Source: Manihot esculenta | Lineage: Eukaryota; Streptophyta; Magnoliopsida; Malpighiales; Euphorbiaceae | DNA: 64,000 bases | NCBI RefSeq assembly: GCF_001659605.2 | Contig: NC_035161.2 | Location: forward strand, 36,901,231-36,965,230 | Direction of reading: 5' to 3' | In this document: positions 1 through 12,350 of the stretch, in pieces | Numbering within the stretch: the first letter of the stretch is position 1 | Layout of the letters: the number at the start of each line of letters is the position of its first letter | Notes under the pieces: model-generated | The model's database searches: none | Told to the model about the DNA's origin: nothing | Seen by the model: only the letters and a program-made list of their open reading frames with translations | Translations under genes and position numbers: made by a program

Positions 1-145
1 AACATTTCCAGGAACATAAAAAAGCTGCCCCCTTTCCCACCCGAGAATATCAAACGACTCTTCAGAGCACAGCTCGGCCATTCTATTCTTCTCTCCTCTC
101 GCCATCGAAACCCCAGATCGCACCTCAACCAATCCACCATTAGAC

Positions 146-3100
146 ATGGCCTTAGCTAACTGTGCTTCCTCCTCTAGATCCAATCTCCTTAAACCTCTCA
201 TCGCCGTCTTATCCTACACTGAGACTCTTCGCCGTCCGATCTCCACCTCCACCGATCCCCTCACTATCGAGACATCTCTTCCCTTCACTTCGCACAATTG
301 TGAACCTCCTTCCCGTTCCGTCGAGACCAATCCCCAAGAGCTTATCTCCTTCTTCCGTGACATGGCCACTATGCGCCGGATGGAGATTGCTGCCGACTCT
401 CTATACAAAGCCAAGCTTATCCGTGGCTTCTGTCACCTCTACGACGGGCAGGAAGCGGTGGCTGTAGGGATGGAAGCTGGTATTACTAAAAAGGACTGCA
501 TCATTACGTCATACCGGGATCACTGCACGTTCGTTGGTCGCGGTGGGACCCTTCTGGAGGTCTTCTCGGAGCTTATGGGACGCCAGGGCGGGTGTTCAAA
601 GGGGAAGGGTGGGTCAATGCATTTCTACAAGAAGGATGCAGGATTTTATGGAGGACACGGCATCGTAGGAGCTCAGGTGCCACTGGGCTGTGGATTAGCT
701 TTTGCGCAGAAGTACTCTAAGGATGAGACTGTGACGTTTGCCCTGTACGGAGATGGTGCGGCCAATCAGGGACAGTTGTTCGAGGCGCTTAATATCTCTG
801 CTCTCTGGGATCTGCCTGTCATTTTGGTCTGCGAGAATAATCACTGTAACATATCAAATATTTTCCCTTTTCTTGATTTGCTCCAGTTTTTTGGCCGGGT
901 TGCGCAAGTTCTAAGCGGTTACAATTCGATGTTTTATGCGCAGATGGTATGGGGACGGCGGAGTGGAGAGCTGCTAAGAGTCCGGCTTACTACAAGCGTG
1001 GGGATTACGTTCCTGGTTTGAAGGTTAAGTTGTTTTCAATAATTATAGTTTGTTATACATTTTCGATTGAATTGAATTGTAGTTGCGCTACTATTGAACT
1101 ATTATTTAAATTTAACTTGTTTCGCCTTCTAATGATTTTTCTATTATGTACTATGCATTCCTTGCCCCAGCGATTTATGGTGCCTTATTTGATGTAGTAC
1201 TATTGGCTGTTGTTATTATGTTAGCCTGTATGCTAAAATTTTAATGGGGTTTTTAAGTTAGTTGCTTGGTTAATTTAAGGCAATAGTCACAAAGTTATTA
1301 AATTGAAGGCTTTCTCATGACTCCTAAGGATTTTGCAAAATGATTTGTCTTTTAAATGTTGTGGGTCATCTGCAAAGAAAGAACTCATAGAATAGTACAG
1401 CAGAGACGAAGAACATGGCTGACAATATAACCAATGTGAATATGTTGCTTGTTTGTTGGATCTGTTTGCAGTGCGCTTATTATGTTGGACTCTAAACATA
1501 TAACATCTGTTATTCTTGACATGGGCTTGTTTGTGCCTGCATGTGGTCTCCAATCGTTCTGTGTTATTAAATTTGTCCCTAAGGAGGACATCTAGCATCA
1601 ACCATGATCAGAAAATTGATTTATATTTCATAATCAATGACTTCCACCTACTGTGGTGCTTTTTCTTATATTTATGACATGTTCCTTGTCTTTTGTTCTT
1701 TTCTTGAACAGGTAGATGGCATGGATGCGCTTGCTGTGAAACAAGCATGCAAATTTGCAAAGGAGCATGTCTTGAGGAAGGGGCCAATTGTGAGTTTTAA
1801 TTTGTACAACTCTGTGTATATATGTTTTTATATCAATGCAATCTAGGTGCATGCCAATCTAGACCTTGAAGTGTCGGAGTATTGGAATAGAGTTGCATTA
1901 ATAGCCCCATGGAACGGTGGAAGGGAATAATTCATTATCCTAGCCAAGTTTGATAGACCTAAGGATGGAATCTCTTCCCAGGATAGTTAAGGATTCAATA
2001 GCAAACATCATGTCATAACTAGATTAATTTTAAGGTGCAAATTTGGAATTTTGGATATTTGATGTACTAATTGAAAGATGCAAGTTTACATCCATCTTTC
2101 ACGTGTTGGTTTACATTTATGACAATGCAATCACATCCAAATGCATTAATTTGGTTCTGAATGCTACAATCTAATAGTGGCATAAACTTTTATGAATTCC
2201 ATATGAAATGCTGTGCCATGGCATCTGTTTATACCATAGTTTTTAAACCTGATCTGAAGCTTGATCCTGTTGTGGAACTGGGTCATAGATCGTTGGTTCA
2301 ATTAGTTGGCCAACAGCTCAATCGGAGTGTCAGTAAAAATTAATTTAATATATGCTAATTGAGTATTCCATTTATTGATATAAATAAATTTAACAAACTA
2401 ATTTTTATTTTTAGAATTAAAATTTCAACTTTTATTAGGTTAGGTTTACATATATGCCTTCATTATATTTTTAAATTCTATGTATATTCAAATTTGAATA
2501 TTTTTGTGTTCAATGTGTATAAGTAATATTTGAAATAAAGAAAATTTATATAATTAACTATCTTATTATTTATAAAATATTGATTATATATTAAAAATAA
2601 AAATAAACATATCATTTATGATTTTTTTAAAATAAGAAAATAATAGCTAAATAACATCTTATTCATATTGACTCTATAAAAAATTTTAAATAATAAAATA
2701 TCAATATTATTTTTTAAAATTTTCTATTTAAAAATTGTAATCGACTGGGTTAATGAATCATTGGTTGAACTGCCAGGTCACATGGTTTCTTTTGGGTTAT
2801 ATCCTTGTCCAGTTCAATTATAGAACCAGCCTGGTTTTATGCGTATCTCAGCTGAACAGGTCCCAGTTTTATAACAATGGTTTGTACCTGTGTTCAATTA
2901 GATAGTCACAACTCACAACATATGTGATTTCACCAAATTCCAACTGTATTGCTGGTCTTAGAAAAGCTAGCATGCTGAAACAGTAATCTGTAATTGCTTG
3001 ACATATTACACTTACACTCTTATTAGTAGTATAAATTGATTTGTTTATTCCAGATTCTAATATTTGTATCAGATACTTGAAATGGATACCTACAGGTATC

Positions 3101-4427
3101 ATGGTCACTCCATGTCTGATCCTGGCAGTACCTACCGTACTCGTGATGAGATTAGTGGCGTTAGACAGGTTAGTGCATAGTTAACATTTTTGTTGCGTGA
3201 TTTACTTCACTGAATATTTCAGATGTTTTACATATGTGTTGCTTTGTGATATGATTTCAGGAACGCGACCCAATTGAAAGGATAAGAAAGGTGATATTAG
3301 CTCATGATCTTGCTACAGAGAGGGAGCTAAAGGTAATTTGTTTATCATCTTTTTCATATATGAATCCTGCACTTTTTGGTTTGTTGCTTCATGTATTATA
3401 ACTTCCCAAAATATGTTATGCACTAACCTTTCTTCATTGCTCGAAGAAGATTTTAAAATATTAATATTGGGAACATGCAGATATCACACTGGAATATGTT
3501 GAGAAAAGTGAATGTTCATTTTGTTTCTATTCTTTTCAGGATTTTGAGAAAGAAATAAGAAAAGAAGTAGATCAAGCCATTGCTCAAGCCAAGGTAAGAA
3601 CTGGCCTATTTTTCTAATTTTCTATGTGATTTATTCATGTCTTGAATGAAATTTCATTTGGACCTGATACTCCCTTCTCCACTTTCCTCTTTTAAATTTA
3701 TGTTAACAGGAAAGTCCAATGCCAGAACCCTCAGAACTTTTCACAAATGTGTATGTGAAGGGTCTGGGAACTGAGGTAAAAATACTTCCTTGTATCTCTG
3801 TTTTTTTTTTTCCGTCATTGTTTTCTTTTACTTTTATGAGAATTCTATACATGTAGAATAATTGTATCTTTGTTTAATCGCATACATTTGAGATTTAATA
3901 GGTCTTATTGCACTGCGCCTGATAAATTGATAATCAGGATATCCTTTGAATCAAGGAAGCCTGAATGTGAAACTAGCATATACATGCTGAATGAGAAGTT
4001 TTTCAGTGTTTTTCAACCGACACTCTATATTTTAAGGACTAACTGAATTTTGTGAGTACGAGTTGCACTAGTTTTTATTGCACGTGAAGTATTATATAAA
4101 TCGCCCTGCTCGAGAGTCAGATGGGAGAAGTTAATGGTGTTAGTTTAGTATAATCTTATGCCAGTTTTATATTATGGTGTATGTTCCCAAGCCAGTTTTA
4201 ATCAGGATACTGTTGAAGGGAAACACAACGTTTTACTAAAGAAATTTATCAGTCTGGGTAATCCCCTGTTTAATCAGACTATTTAACGCTGTGTGTATTG
4301 CCTTCGTAAAGAATTTATAGCATGTCACCACACAATTGCCTCTATCCTCTGATAGTGGTGGTTTTCTAATTTTCAATTGCAGGCATTTGGAGCAGATAGG
4401 AAAGAAGTAAGAGCTGTGCTTCCATAA
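146..4427 (+). CDS. PDHA1: Pyruvate dehydrogenase E1 component subunit alpha, mitochondrial (8 exons)
   Basis: Thiamine-diphosphate-dependent E1-alpha subunit. With E1-beta it decarboxylates pyruvate and acetylates the lipoyl arms of E2 in the matrix complex. Exons seen: 146-845, 944-1023, 1712-1789, 3073-3168, 3261-3332, 3540-3593, 3710-3775, 4383-4427. All introns are GT-AG and the frame stays open to TAA, giving 396 aa, the usual plant length. The N-terminal 60 or so residues are rich in Ser, Thr and Arg and poor in acidic residues, as in a mitochondrial presequence. The thiamine-binding motif starts with GDGAANQG at residue 202 and ends near CENNH. The loop [10 protein letters not shown] near residue 295 holds the conserved regulatory serines. 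The protein ends in AVLP, close to plant homologues. The third intron (1.28 kb) carries a probable transposon. The gene converges with VPS25. Confidence 0.96.
2240..2880. mobile_element. Probable MITE-like insertion in intron 3 of the PDH E1-alpha gene
   Basis: About 640 bp inside intron 3. The two edges look like imperfect inverted copies: the left edge reads tttttaaacctgatctg and the right edge, reverse-complemented, reads ttataaaactgggacctg. Both ends carry GC-richer text with repeated 'ggttcaa/ggttgaac' and 'actgggt' words around a very AT-rich core (about 2340-2740). This layout is common for non-autonomous DNA transposons in plants. I could not fix a clean target-site duplication, so the borders are approximate. 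Confidence 0.4.
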
Positions 4428-5832
4428 TGGAATATATGTGGAAGGTGTCAAACCCTCCTCACTCTCAAAATCCTTTTTGCTTAACAAAGTTATCCTAAAA
4501 TGAAAGCAAATAAAAGTTAGCAAGGATGGGCATATCTTCCAGACTGATTTTGTTTCCACATTTTTGTATAGAATACTGATTCTTTGGAAAGGTGTGGGGT
4601 GCAATTGTTTTCTTTATGTAGTTTCCATTGGAGGAGCTACGGTCAGATACATGTGATCATCAATTGATAAGGCTGCTACTTGCTAATGTGATGTGGGATA
4701 CAAGGATATCCGCTTATATCAAGGACTTAATTTTATTTTCTTCTCATCATTCATCAGATTATGGCAGCAATAAACATCGTTTGATCCGTCTGCCATTAGG
4801 GGTTGTATTGTATTTTATGGCAGCAATAAACATCTTTTGATCTTCTGCCATTAGGTGTTGTATTGTGCTGCAACCAATTAAGTTGCATTTTATTTTGTTT
4901 TATTGCTTTTGAGAATAATTAGGTTGCAGAATGTTAAACATATGCCATGATAATTTATATATGAAGTTCGCTAAAAGCGAGTAATGTGACGATATTAGGC
5001 TTTGTTGTGGTTAGGGTTGTAAATCATTTCTGTCGATTCCCTACTTTTAGTATTAGGGCTTAATCAAAGGATGCGCAAATAGGCAAGAGTTCAAAAATTT
5101 TTGGTCATTCTGGAGAAATATCTGTCCTCGGAACTTGTTTATTCATTTCGATGCTAAGTAATCTGCAGCAGTTGTTTCCTTTGATTGAGGAACTAATCCA
5201 TCAGAGATTGGAGTCCCATCTGTTATCTTGCTGCTGATACCCCTGAGGAAGGAGCTAGTTGATTCACCGCTTTTTGTGTCCATCTTTGCTGGGTCTGCCA
5301 AATAATCTTAGTGCTTTGACCCAACCCCTTAGGAACCATTTGGATTTGTTGTCTGATGCAGATACAGCAAGCATCAATTGGAGATAGATACCCTTGTCAG
5401 AAAAGGGGATACAAATTACCTGCATGTGTGTGTGTGTATATTGTATACATATGATAATGGTACACTGCACTTGGTATCAGATTAAAGCTACACCCACATT
5501 CCAGATACTCCCATTTATCAATTTTTTGCTATTTTCTGCGTCAGTTGCAATGACACGGGATCAAACTAGCTCCAAATATTTGTTGTAACTTTGAAATAAA
5601 ACGCAACATAAGCAGCTGATAAATTTCAATATTTGTTTTGTTGGGCAGGGGGGAATAATGAGGGAAACCTTCATTTCACTGCCATCCAGAACCCATCAAA
5701 AACAAAGGGGCGCGACTGTCAAAAAGAGTACAAGCTCATTCATACATGCAGAAAATCTAATGATGAAGTCCATAACTAGGGTGCAAGCCCCACAGTTTGA
5801 TTATCCTCATCAGTTTTGCGACAGTAGAAGCA
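4428..5832. other. Convergent intergenic region between PDH E1-alpha and VPS25
   Basis: No convincing gene. It should hold the 3' UTRs of both convergent genes. It contains a 56-bp imperfect tandem repeat (4761-4872) and a short (TG)n tract at about 5425-5437. The small reading frames here show no recognisable motif. Confidence 0.6.
4761..4872. repeat. Two imperfect 56-bp tandem copies
   Basis: The words atggcagcaataaacatc and tctgccattagg recur with a spacing of 56 bp (first copy from 4761, second from 4817), with a few mismatches. It lies in the likely 3' UTR or downstream DNA of the PDH E1-alpha gene. Confidence 0.8.
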
Positions 5833-8800
5833 CTACACGGAGAATTTCACACCTTCATCGTCAGTTGAGGTCCCCTTAAAAATTGCAACCTTCCCTTTGT
5901 GTTCTAGAAGTTTCAATGCCCGCATCAAAATTGTGCGATCTATCCCATGAAGCTCTGAGATTAAGCAACAAAGAAAATTTAATCAAAGCACGCACAGCAT
6001 GATGCTCAATAAACAATACTCCTGTTATGTGAAAATACAGAAGGCTTCGGTCTGTGAGCAAGAATGAGATGCTTGACCCTATGTGGCGCAGACAAGGAAA
6101 AGATATTGCAAATTATGTCTATTTAATTACCACTTTATTTATAGATATCAAAGATCTTTTTAAGCATGAAAAGTTGTCCTATTTCAGTATTCCTCCTAGG
6201 TTCGGTTTCTCTTATGAAAGTTTTTAGGTGCATCGAGAGGACATTATTGACTGACTGCAGATAATTCAATTTCCTAGACAAGTGGTTATTTGTGTGATCA
6301 TGCAGATAAATAGAACATTAAAAGTAATAAAAATACAGAATTGCAGAGCCTTTTCCATTGTTAGAAGCAAAATTACAACTGCTAATTGTCGAAAAAGGCA
6401 CCCATAAAAACGCCACTAGCTTTTAGGCATGCAGCGTGTATGTACTCAGCTCACAATTCTCCATTCTAACATTCCAACGGTACATCATCAAAACAGTTGC
6501 AACATATTTCTCCTCCTTTTACCCTAAAAATGGTTATACTATTTGCTTCTTGAGGTGATTATATTCTCTATTCTTTACTTCCAAAACTACATCCTATGAC
6601 CACTTCCCTTCCTATTTTCTATTTGGAATATGAGGTGTTGCCTTCAAGTCAGATGTTAAAAGAAGATCATAAGCAGTAGGTTAAATCCTCTGCACAGGCA
6701 GGTGCAACTCTGCAGGCACCATCAATTACTTAAAAAATAGCATTTCAAGAACTTAAAATATGAGGGAATGAAGTGCTGTGGGGACATATAGAGAACCCAT
6801 AATGATCCTAACTAATGAAATCACTGAGCATTGGGGTTTCCTGAAATATTTTCAAAATTCCTTTCATCAAAGGAACCACATAAGGTTTACCTGTTCCTCG
6901 AGATTCAATTCCTGAGCGTATTTCCTCAATAGTCATAACACCATCCTCTAATCCATTGTCCTTCACCTAAATAGATCAGCAAATATATCATATAGATAAG
7001 ATATGAATCCAACACAATGCTCTATTTTCAACACAACTCACTCACAAAAAGTAGAATAATGTTGGCCCAATCTTGGATCTGATGCCACAAAATAAGGCAT
7101 TTCCTATGTCCTTTGTCTAACCATTCTGCACGGCCTGTTAGAACATTGAACATAACAGAAAAAAAATTAAAAGTATAGAATTTAAATTTTATACAAATTT
7201 CACCAAGTTTAACAAAAAATAAAATAAAGTGAAAAAGGGACCCTATGCTTATGCATATTACTACCTCAAGGACTTTTTCCCCATTATTTGAGTACCCATG
7301 AAACTCTACTTTAGCAATTAAATTACCAACTCAGCAAAACTGTCAAGTGTCAACTGTAGCTTACTTGGTGTTAATGTGATGGATGCGGCACTTATGTAGC
7401 AAACTTGTGGCTCCATACCAATTTTTTTAGCTATTTTCTAATGGTTGTTTTTAGGACTTCTCTTTATTGGTAATTGGCTTCAAGTTTCTAAACAAAGCTC
7501 CCAGCCAGTATTCACCATGTCCCCTTGCAAAAGAGCAGCCACCATAATCACTGGAATTGCAGTTTATCCATTCACTGCCAACTTCTTTAGTGTCAATTCC
7601 AACTGCCACCTCTACCAAGAGTCCAAGATGCAGACCCACCTCCACAAGGACCACAACATACAGACAAAGTCCAAACCCTCAAGCCACTGTGGGTTTAAGT
7701 CATAGCAAGTATTTGCCAGTATTATAACCATGAATTACAAACTCCCTCAAAAGTCCAAGCACAATAATGGCAAAGTTTCTAGGGGATATAAAATGCCTGC
7801 AGCCACTACCATCCATCTCTGTCAACGATCCATTTATTATCTCTTCTCCATCGATGGTCCATTTATTATCTCATCCCTTTTGGCTATAATTTTGAAATGA
7901 ACTCAAGCTGGGTATGAATAAGGCTAAAAAAGGAAAAAGAAAGTTGAATACAATAGACTTGTGGACAATGAGACGACCAGTAACATTGCTACAGCAAAAG
8001 GATGTAAAAATTCCAGATAAAACAGAAACTCTAAGTGCCAGGGTTAAAAGTGAGGAAGACTAAAACCCTGAAATAAAAAGTGGAAAAGGAATAGTGAGAG
8101 ACTAAAGAGTTTGAGATAATAGGCCTTGATGATAAAAGAAGTGAGATATTAAGAATAAGAATTGCCCTTTAATTCACATTCCTTGAGTAATTGGTTATCA
8201 GAGTGAAAGAAATGGGAAAGAAAAATTAATGATAAATAATCCTTCATTACGCGATTTTCATTCCAATATGTGATCGAGGTATTGAAAACCAGTAATGGGG
8301 ATAAGCCACCATTGGCATAACCCATTATCACCCTTTCACTCCATGTAATCAAACACTTTTTAGAAGAAACAATTTAGGACTTGAAGAATATCAGAAACTC
8401 AGGATGGCTTTCTTGGTGTTCCACATCTCCTTTCACAAAATGATTTTTGAAGATTAACTATATCCCCTTATTTCTTCATTACTAATTTTTCCATAAAATG
8501 GAGAATTACGATTTAAGAATTAAGAAAATAATTCAACTCATAACAGCATTACCATATGAATTCATTGGACAGTCAAATCGAGGGAAAAGAAACCAAAATT
8601 AAGGAAATATCTGACTCCTTGAAATATCAATACGCATAACCACAAGGTCTAATTTTGAAAAATTTCCCTGAAGAAAATAAATAAGGGTTAAGGCCAGCAA
8701 GAATAGTACTAACCTTCTGAGACTAATGCTGAGAGAAATGCTTTTCTAGCTTCATGACTGAGAGATCCTGCATTACATAAAGAGAAAAAGGCAGATAAAA

Positions 8801-9548
8801 CATAATGCGGATGGAAACAAAATCTAACATCATGCTAGAAAACCCCCCAGAGCTTTTTCACCATTAAAATACAAAAAAGCTTATTATATCTTTAGACTTC
8901 CACAAATTCCACATATCCTTCGTTCAAATCATGAAAACTCCACATATAATGGTTTTATCAGCATAATGGCATTGCCGCTAGAATCTGTTACAGTTTTGGA
9001 GAACTGACTGCAAATGAACAACCTAGCCAGAACCTAAAGAAGATATAGGACTTACTCTCAATCACAGGATTAGAGAACAAAGGAAATTCATCTTCCAATT
9101 CGATCACAAATATTTTCTGCGTTTTACAATAATCAAGGATAAGATCCTTCCAAAGCTGTACTTGCTTTTCTCGAGTGTCCCTAACAGGCTGCAAACTAAG
9201 AATAACGATAAAAATTCAGAATGCTATTATATGAAAAATTAGAATCAAGAAAAGAAGAGCAAAAGATTGAGTTAATAGTAACAGAAAAAAAAATGTGGTG
9301 CCCAGCACATGAATAGAAAAGAGAGAACAACACTACTAAGGATTTTTATTTAAGAAGTAAATTTGAATTTTACAGAAACTCAAAAAAAAAGCAAGTTTAT
9401 AACAGGTGGTATATCTTCCAACAAAACCGTCTCAAAATGAAGAACATCAAAATAATGGGTTGTGCCACGGCGGTGGAAATGGAGAATACGTGAAGTATGG
9501 TGGGTAATTGAAGAACTGCGGCAGTTTGAAATCACCCAATTTCTGCAT
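5833..9548 (-). CDS. VPS25: VPS25, ESCRT-II subunit (6 coding exons)
   Basis: Component of endosomal ESCRT-II, which bridges ESCRT-I to ESCRT-III during sorting of ubiquitinated cargo into multivesicular bodies. Coding exons in reading order: 9548-9490, 9195-9056, 8767-8714, 7134-7046, 6966-6891, 5954-5833. All borders are GT-AG and the joined frame is 179 aa, a typical plant VPS25 length. Recognisable blocks are MQKLGDFKLPQFFNYPP at the start, QPVRDTREKQ, then LSHEARKAFLSA, GRAEWLDKGHRKCLILWHQI, and the end GTSTDDEGVKFSV. The family fold is two winged helices. The ATG at 9548 is chosen because it matches the family N-terminus. A good donor at 9782-9781 on the minus strand suggests a 5' UTR intron between there and the start codon. 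Confidence 0.95.
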
Positions 9549-9983
9549 CTCTTCGTTGCTCTTTCTGGAACGGAAACCTATAACTGCATCGCTGCAATTC
9601 AATAAAGGAGGACGACTTTGAGCGGCAGCATCATCACAATACAAGTATACTAAATTCACAAAAGTTGTTAACTTTCAGAGACCTTGTTACATCCGTTAGC
9701 AAAGGAACAACCAAATTTCTCGAACACAAAAATGGATCTTTTCCTTAGGAAAATTATACAGATATAGAAACACAATTCTCACCTTTCTCTCCCTCCTTGT
9801 TTTCCAAACAGAGAGGAAAGTAGGTCTTAAATGATTATAGAGTTTCGATTTGGCCCAGGTGATCAGACAGCGAGACGAAAATCTAGTAGCTCTTTCAAGT
9901 GTTGGAACGCAAATGAACTAAAAATGAAATCTGATGAGAGAAGAAAGCGTCTCCTCTTGCCGGAGATATTTTAAGCGGTGGAA

Positions 9984-11300
9984 TTAATCGGCGATCACAT
10001 AAACACCACAGACTTGTTGCAGTCGGAGCCTTTATTCCCAAATCCCAAACAAAACATAACCGGATGTCGTATTGTAATACGAAGAATTTTAGGGATGAAA
10101 ATGAAAATAGCTGCTAATATGTCAGCCTCTTATGTAATTAACCCTAAAGTTTTTATCCAGTGAATAAGGGTCACATGGGTAGAGTTGGATTACACCATAC
10201 GCCCTCCGTGTCCGTGATGTTTAACATTTTTATATTATGGTTAAAACTAAAAAAAAAAAAAAATTTATAATATTTCTTTTTTCTCATAATTTTTTATTTA
10301 ATTTATTTTTTCACATACATTAAAATATATTTTTTTATTAATTTTTTAATTATATTTATTTTAAAAATGCGAAAATTTATTAAATAATAAAAAAATATTT
10401 TAAAATATTTTAAAATAATATAAATTAATTAAAATTATAATAATAAATTTATATGTTATTATAATATAAAAAAATAGATAATAATTTTAGAATAATTAAA
10501 AAATAAAATGAATAAAAATTATAGAATGCAGAATAATGATAATATTAATTAATTGAAGTATAATTATAAAAATAATAAAATTATTTGATAAAAACTATTA
10601 ATTTTATTTTTTGTTAGAATTATTAATTTATTTAAAAATATTGATTAATTAAAAATAAGGTGCTTGAGAAAACTTTTTTAATAAATTGCTAAAATTTAAT
10701 TTAATAATCAAATATTAAAATTAAAATTAAAATAACTCTAGAAAATAAATTAAAATTAGTTAAATATATACTTATACTCCTAGTTGAGATTAATTCATTG
10801 AGCATCGACACTACAATCTTAATTTATTTAAGATCTAGATTTATAAAAATTACAATAATATAATTAATATTTTTGAAAAAAAAATAAAAATTAGTTACAT
10901 GTATGGCTGATTATATAATAATTTTTACTATATATACTCTAAATTTTTTAAATTAGATAAAATTAAACCAAAATAATTTTATTATTATATAAACATTTAT
11001 AATTTAAACTCTAAAATTTAGAATATATTTCATATAAGTTAAATTATTTTTTTTATAAATTATAATGATATAATTAGTTTGTATTTAATTGTTAATATGC
11101 TTGTCAATTTAAATATTTAATAAGTTATTATTTTAATTTAAATATTTAATAAATTGATATAAATTAGTTCAATAAATATATATTTGACTAATTGAAAAAT
11201 TAGTATTTCTCACAATGTTTTAAAAAATATAAAATTTTCTTAAAGCATGAAATGTGATTAGTGATTATGGGGTATAAGGTGCACAGCGGCGGAGGACACC
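9984..11300. other. AT-rich intergenic DNA without genes
   Basis: Upstream of VPS25. From about 10200 to 11230 the sequence is almost only A and T in long runs, with no open frame or recognisable repeat end. I see nothing else in it. Confidence 0.6.
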
Positions 11301-11335
11301 CACCAATTTCATAAATGACGGAACGCTTTGGGTCT

Positions 11336-11482
11336 ATGGAAGTTCATCAAAACGAAGGAGAAGCAGCAAGAGCTCGTTGGTCGTGCTCGTCTTCGCTGGA
11401 AATGCAGTTTCTGTATTTATCACTAATCTCTGCCGCTGCGGCTATCCTCTCTATTTATATCTGCACCATATTGGCATTTTGA
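11336..11482 (+). other. Small unrecognised ORF with one hydrophobic segment
   Basis: An ATG opens a 48-codon frame. The first 20 residues are hydrophilic; residues 24-48 (from QFLYLSLISAAAAI onward) are strongly hydrophobic, like a single membrane segment. Base composition here is clearly richer in GC than the flanks, so it may be a remnant exon or a small gene. I do not recognise the protein. It lies about 330 bp upstream of a phosphomevalonate kinase fragment but shows no similarity to that enzyme. Confidence 0.25.
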
Positions 11483-11808
11483 AATTGAGAAAGGGCTATT
11501 CTAGGCTTTCTAGCGAGAGCTGGATCATATCATATGACCCTATGGGGCAGGTAGCCCAAATAGTAAAAAGGATGGGCCTGGTAAATGGACTACCCAACCC
11601 AGCCATGTATGAGAAATCGAAGTTTCTGGTAGCCCATCAGTTCTTCTCTCTTTTCGTTTTTTTTAGTTTGGAACTAAAGGCAAGACTTGTCGTGCTGCTT
11701 ACCCTCCTAAATTCGTTATGAAGTACCATTGGATTCCAAATATTAATGCATTACAATCTGTTTATTTCATCCGTTAATGAAGTCTCCTTTAAGTTGCAAA
11801 ATTTGCAG

Positions 11809-12029
11809 ATAGAGCCTGAATCGTAGACTCGACTGTGGACATGGATGGAGTTTTGTTGGATGGAGTTCCTGGAACAGGAGGATTTGATGCAGTCTTCGCT
11901 ATGACCTTAGGGGACTCTAGCAGCAAGGTAACAAAAGCATGGCCTTGTTGGTTAGAAAAGATTCTCATGGCGTTTCGCTAGAAAGCGGATCCAGAAACCG
12001 AGGAAATTACATCTGCTAGTTGCGTCTAA
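11809..12029 (+). pseudogene. Phosphomevalonate kinase gene fragment (last exon), disrupted
   Basis: The text matches the C-terminal end of plant phosphomevalonate kinase, the mevalonate-pathway enzyme making mevalonate diphosphate. Recognisable pieces are IEPES, then MDGVLLDGVPGTGG and FDAVFAMTLGDSSSK, then LLVRKDSHGVSLESG in another frame, then DPETEEITSASCV in a third. There is a TAG directly after IEPES, a small deletion after DSS..KAW and at least two frameshifts. An intact splice acceptor (tttgcag) sits directly before IEPES at 11808. The fragment therefore came from genomic DNA and not from a spliced mRNA. No upstream kinase exons were found in the window. Confidence 0.78.
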
Positions 12030-12224
12030 ACTTCACATTGAACAAAAGACATATATTGAGTTGGAAATTTATAAACTACGCCTACCATTGAAAAATGAGA
12101 TTTTCCAAACAAGGTAGAAACGATAACTGTTCTTCACTTGACACTTGAGAATTCCTTTTAACAAATCACATTAGTTTCCTTCATTAATTTAGTTATAAAA
12201 AAAATTAAAAGCTATAAATTGACT

Positions 12225-12350
12225 TCAACTGTACTAATAATTTTTTTTTAAAATAGGGGATTGGGTGAATAGAACCTTAGACCTCTCAAGGTTACAAGGA
12301 TGCACTTTCCACCAGACTAAGTCTCGGAGTGGTCAACTGTACTAATAATT
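12225..12350 (-). mobile_element. Short tRNA-like SINE, copy 1, with 18-bp target-site duplication
   Basis: A roughly 90-bp body (12243-12332) lies between two perfect copies of tcaactgtactaataatt (12225-12242 and 12333-12350). Read on the minus strand it begins CCACTCCGAGAC, has a pol III A-box-like word TTAGTCTGGTGG at 12320-12309, a B-box-like word GGTTCTATTCA at 12276-12266, and ends in an A-rich tail (TATTTTAAAAAAA). Box order and spacing (44 nt) fit a tRNA-derived head. A sister copy lies at 24729-24849 at a different target. Confidence 0.82.

Noticed and set aside
9549..9659. Extension of the VPS25 frame upstream of its ATG
   Set aside because: VPS25 proteins begin at MQKLGDFKLP; the upstream text is leader or intron.
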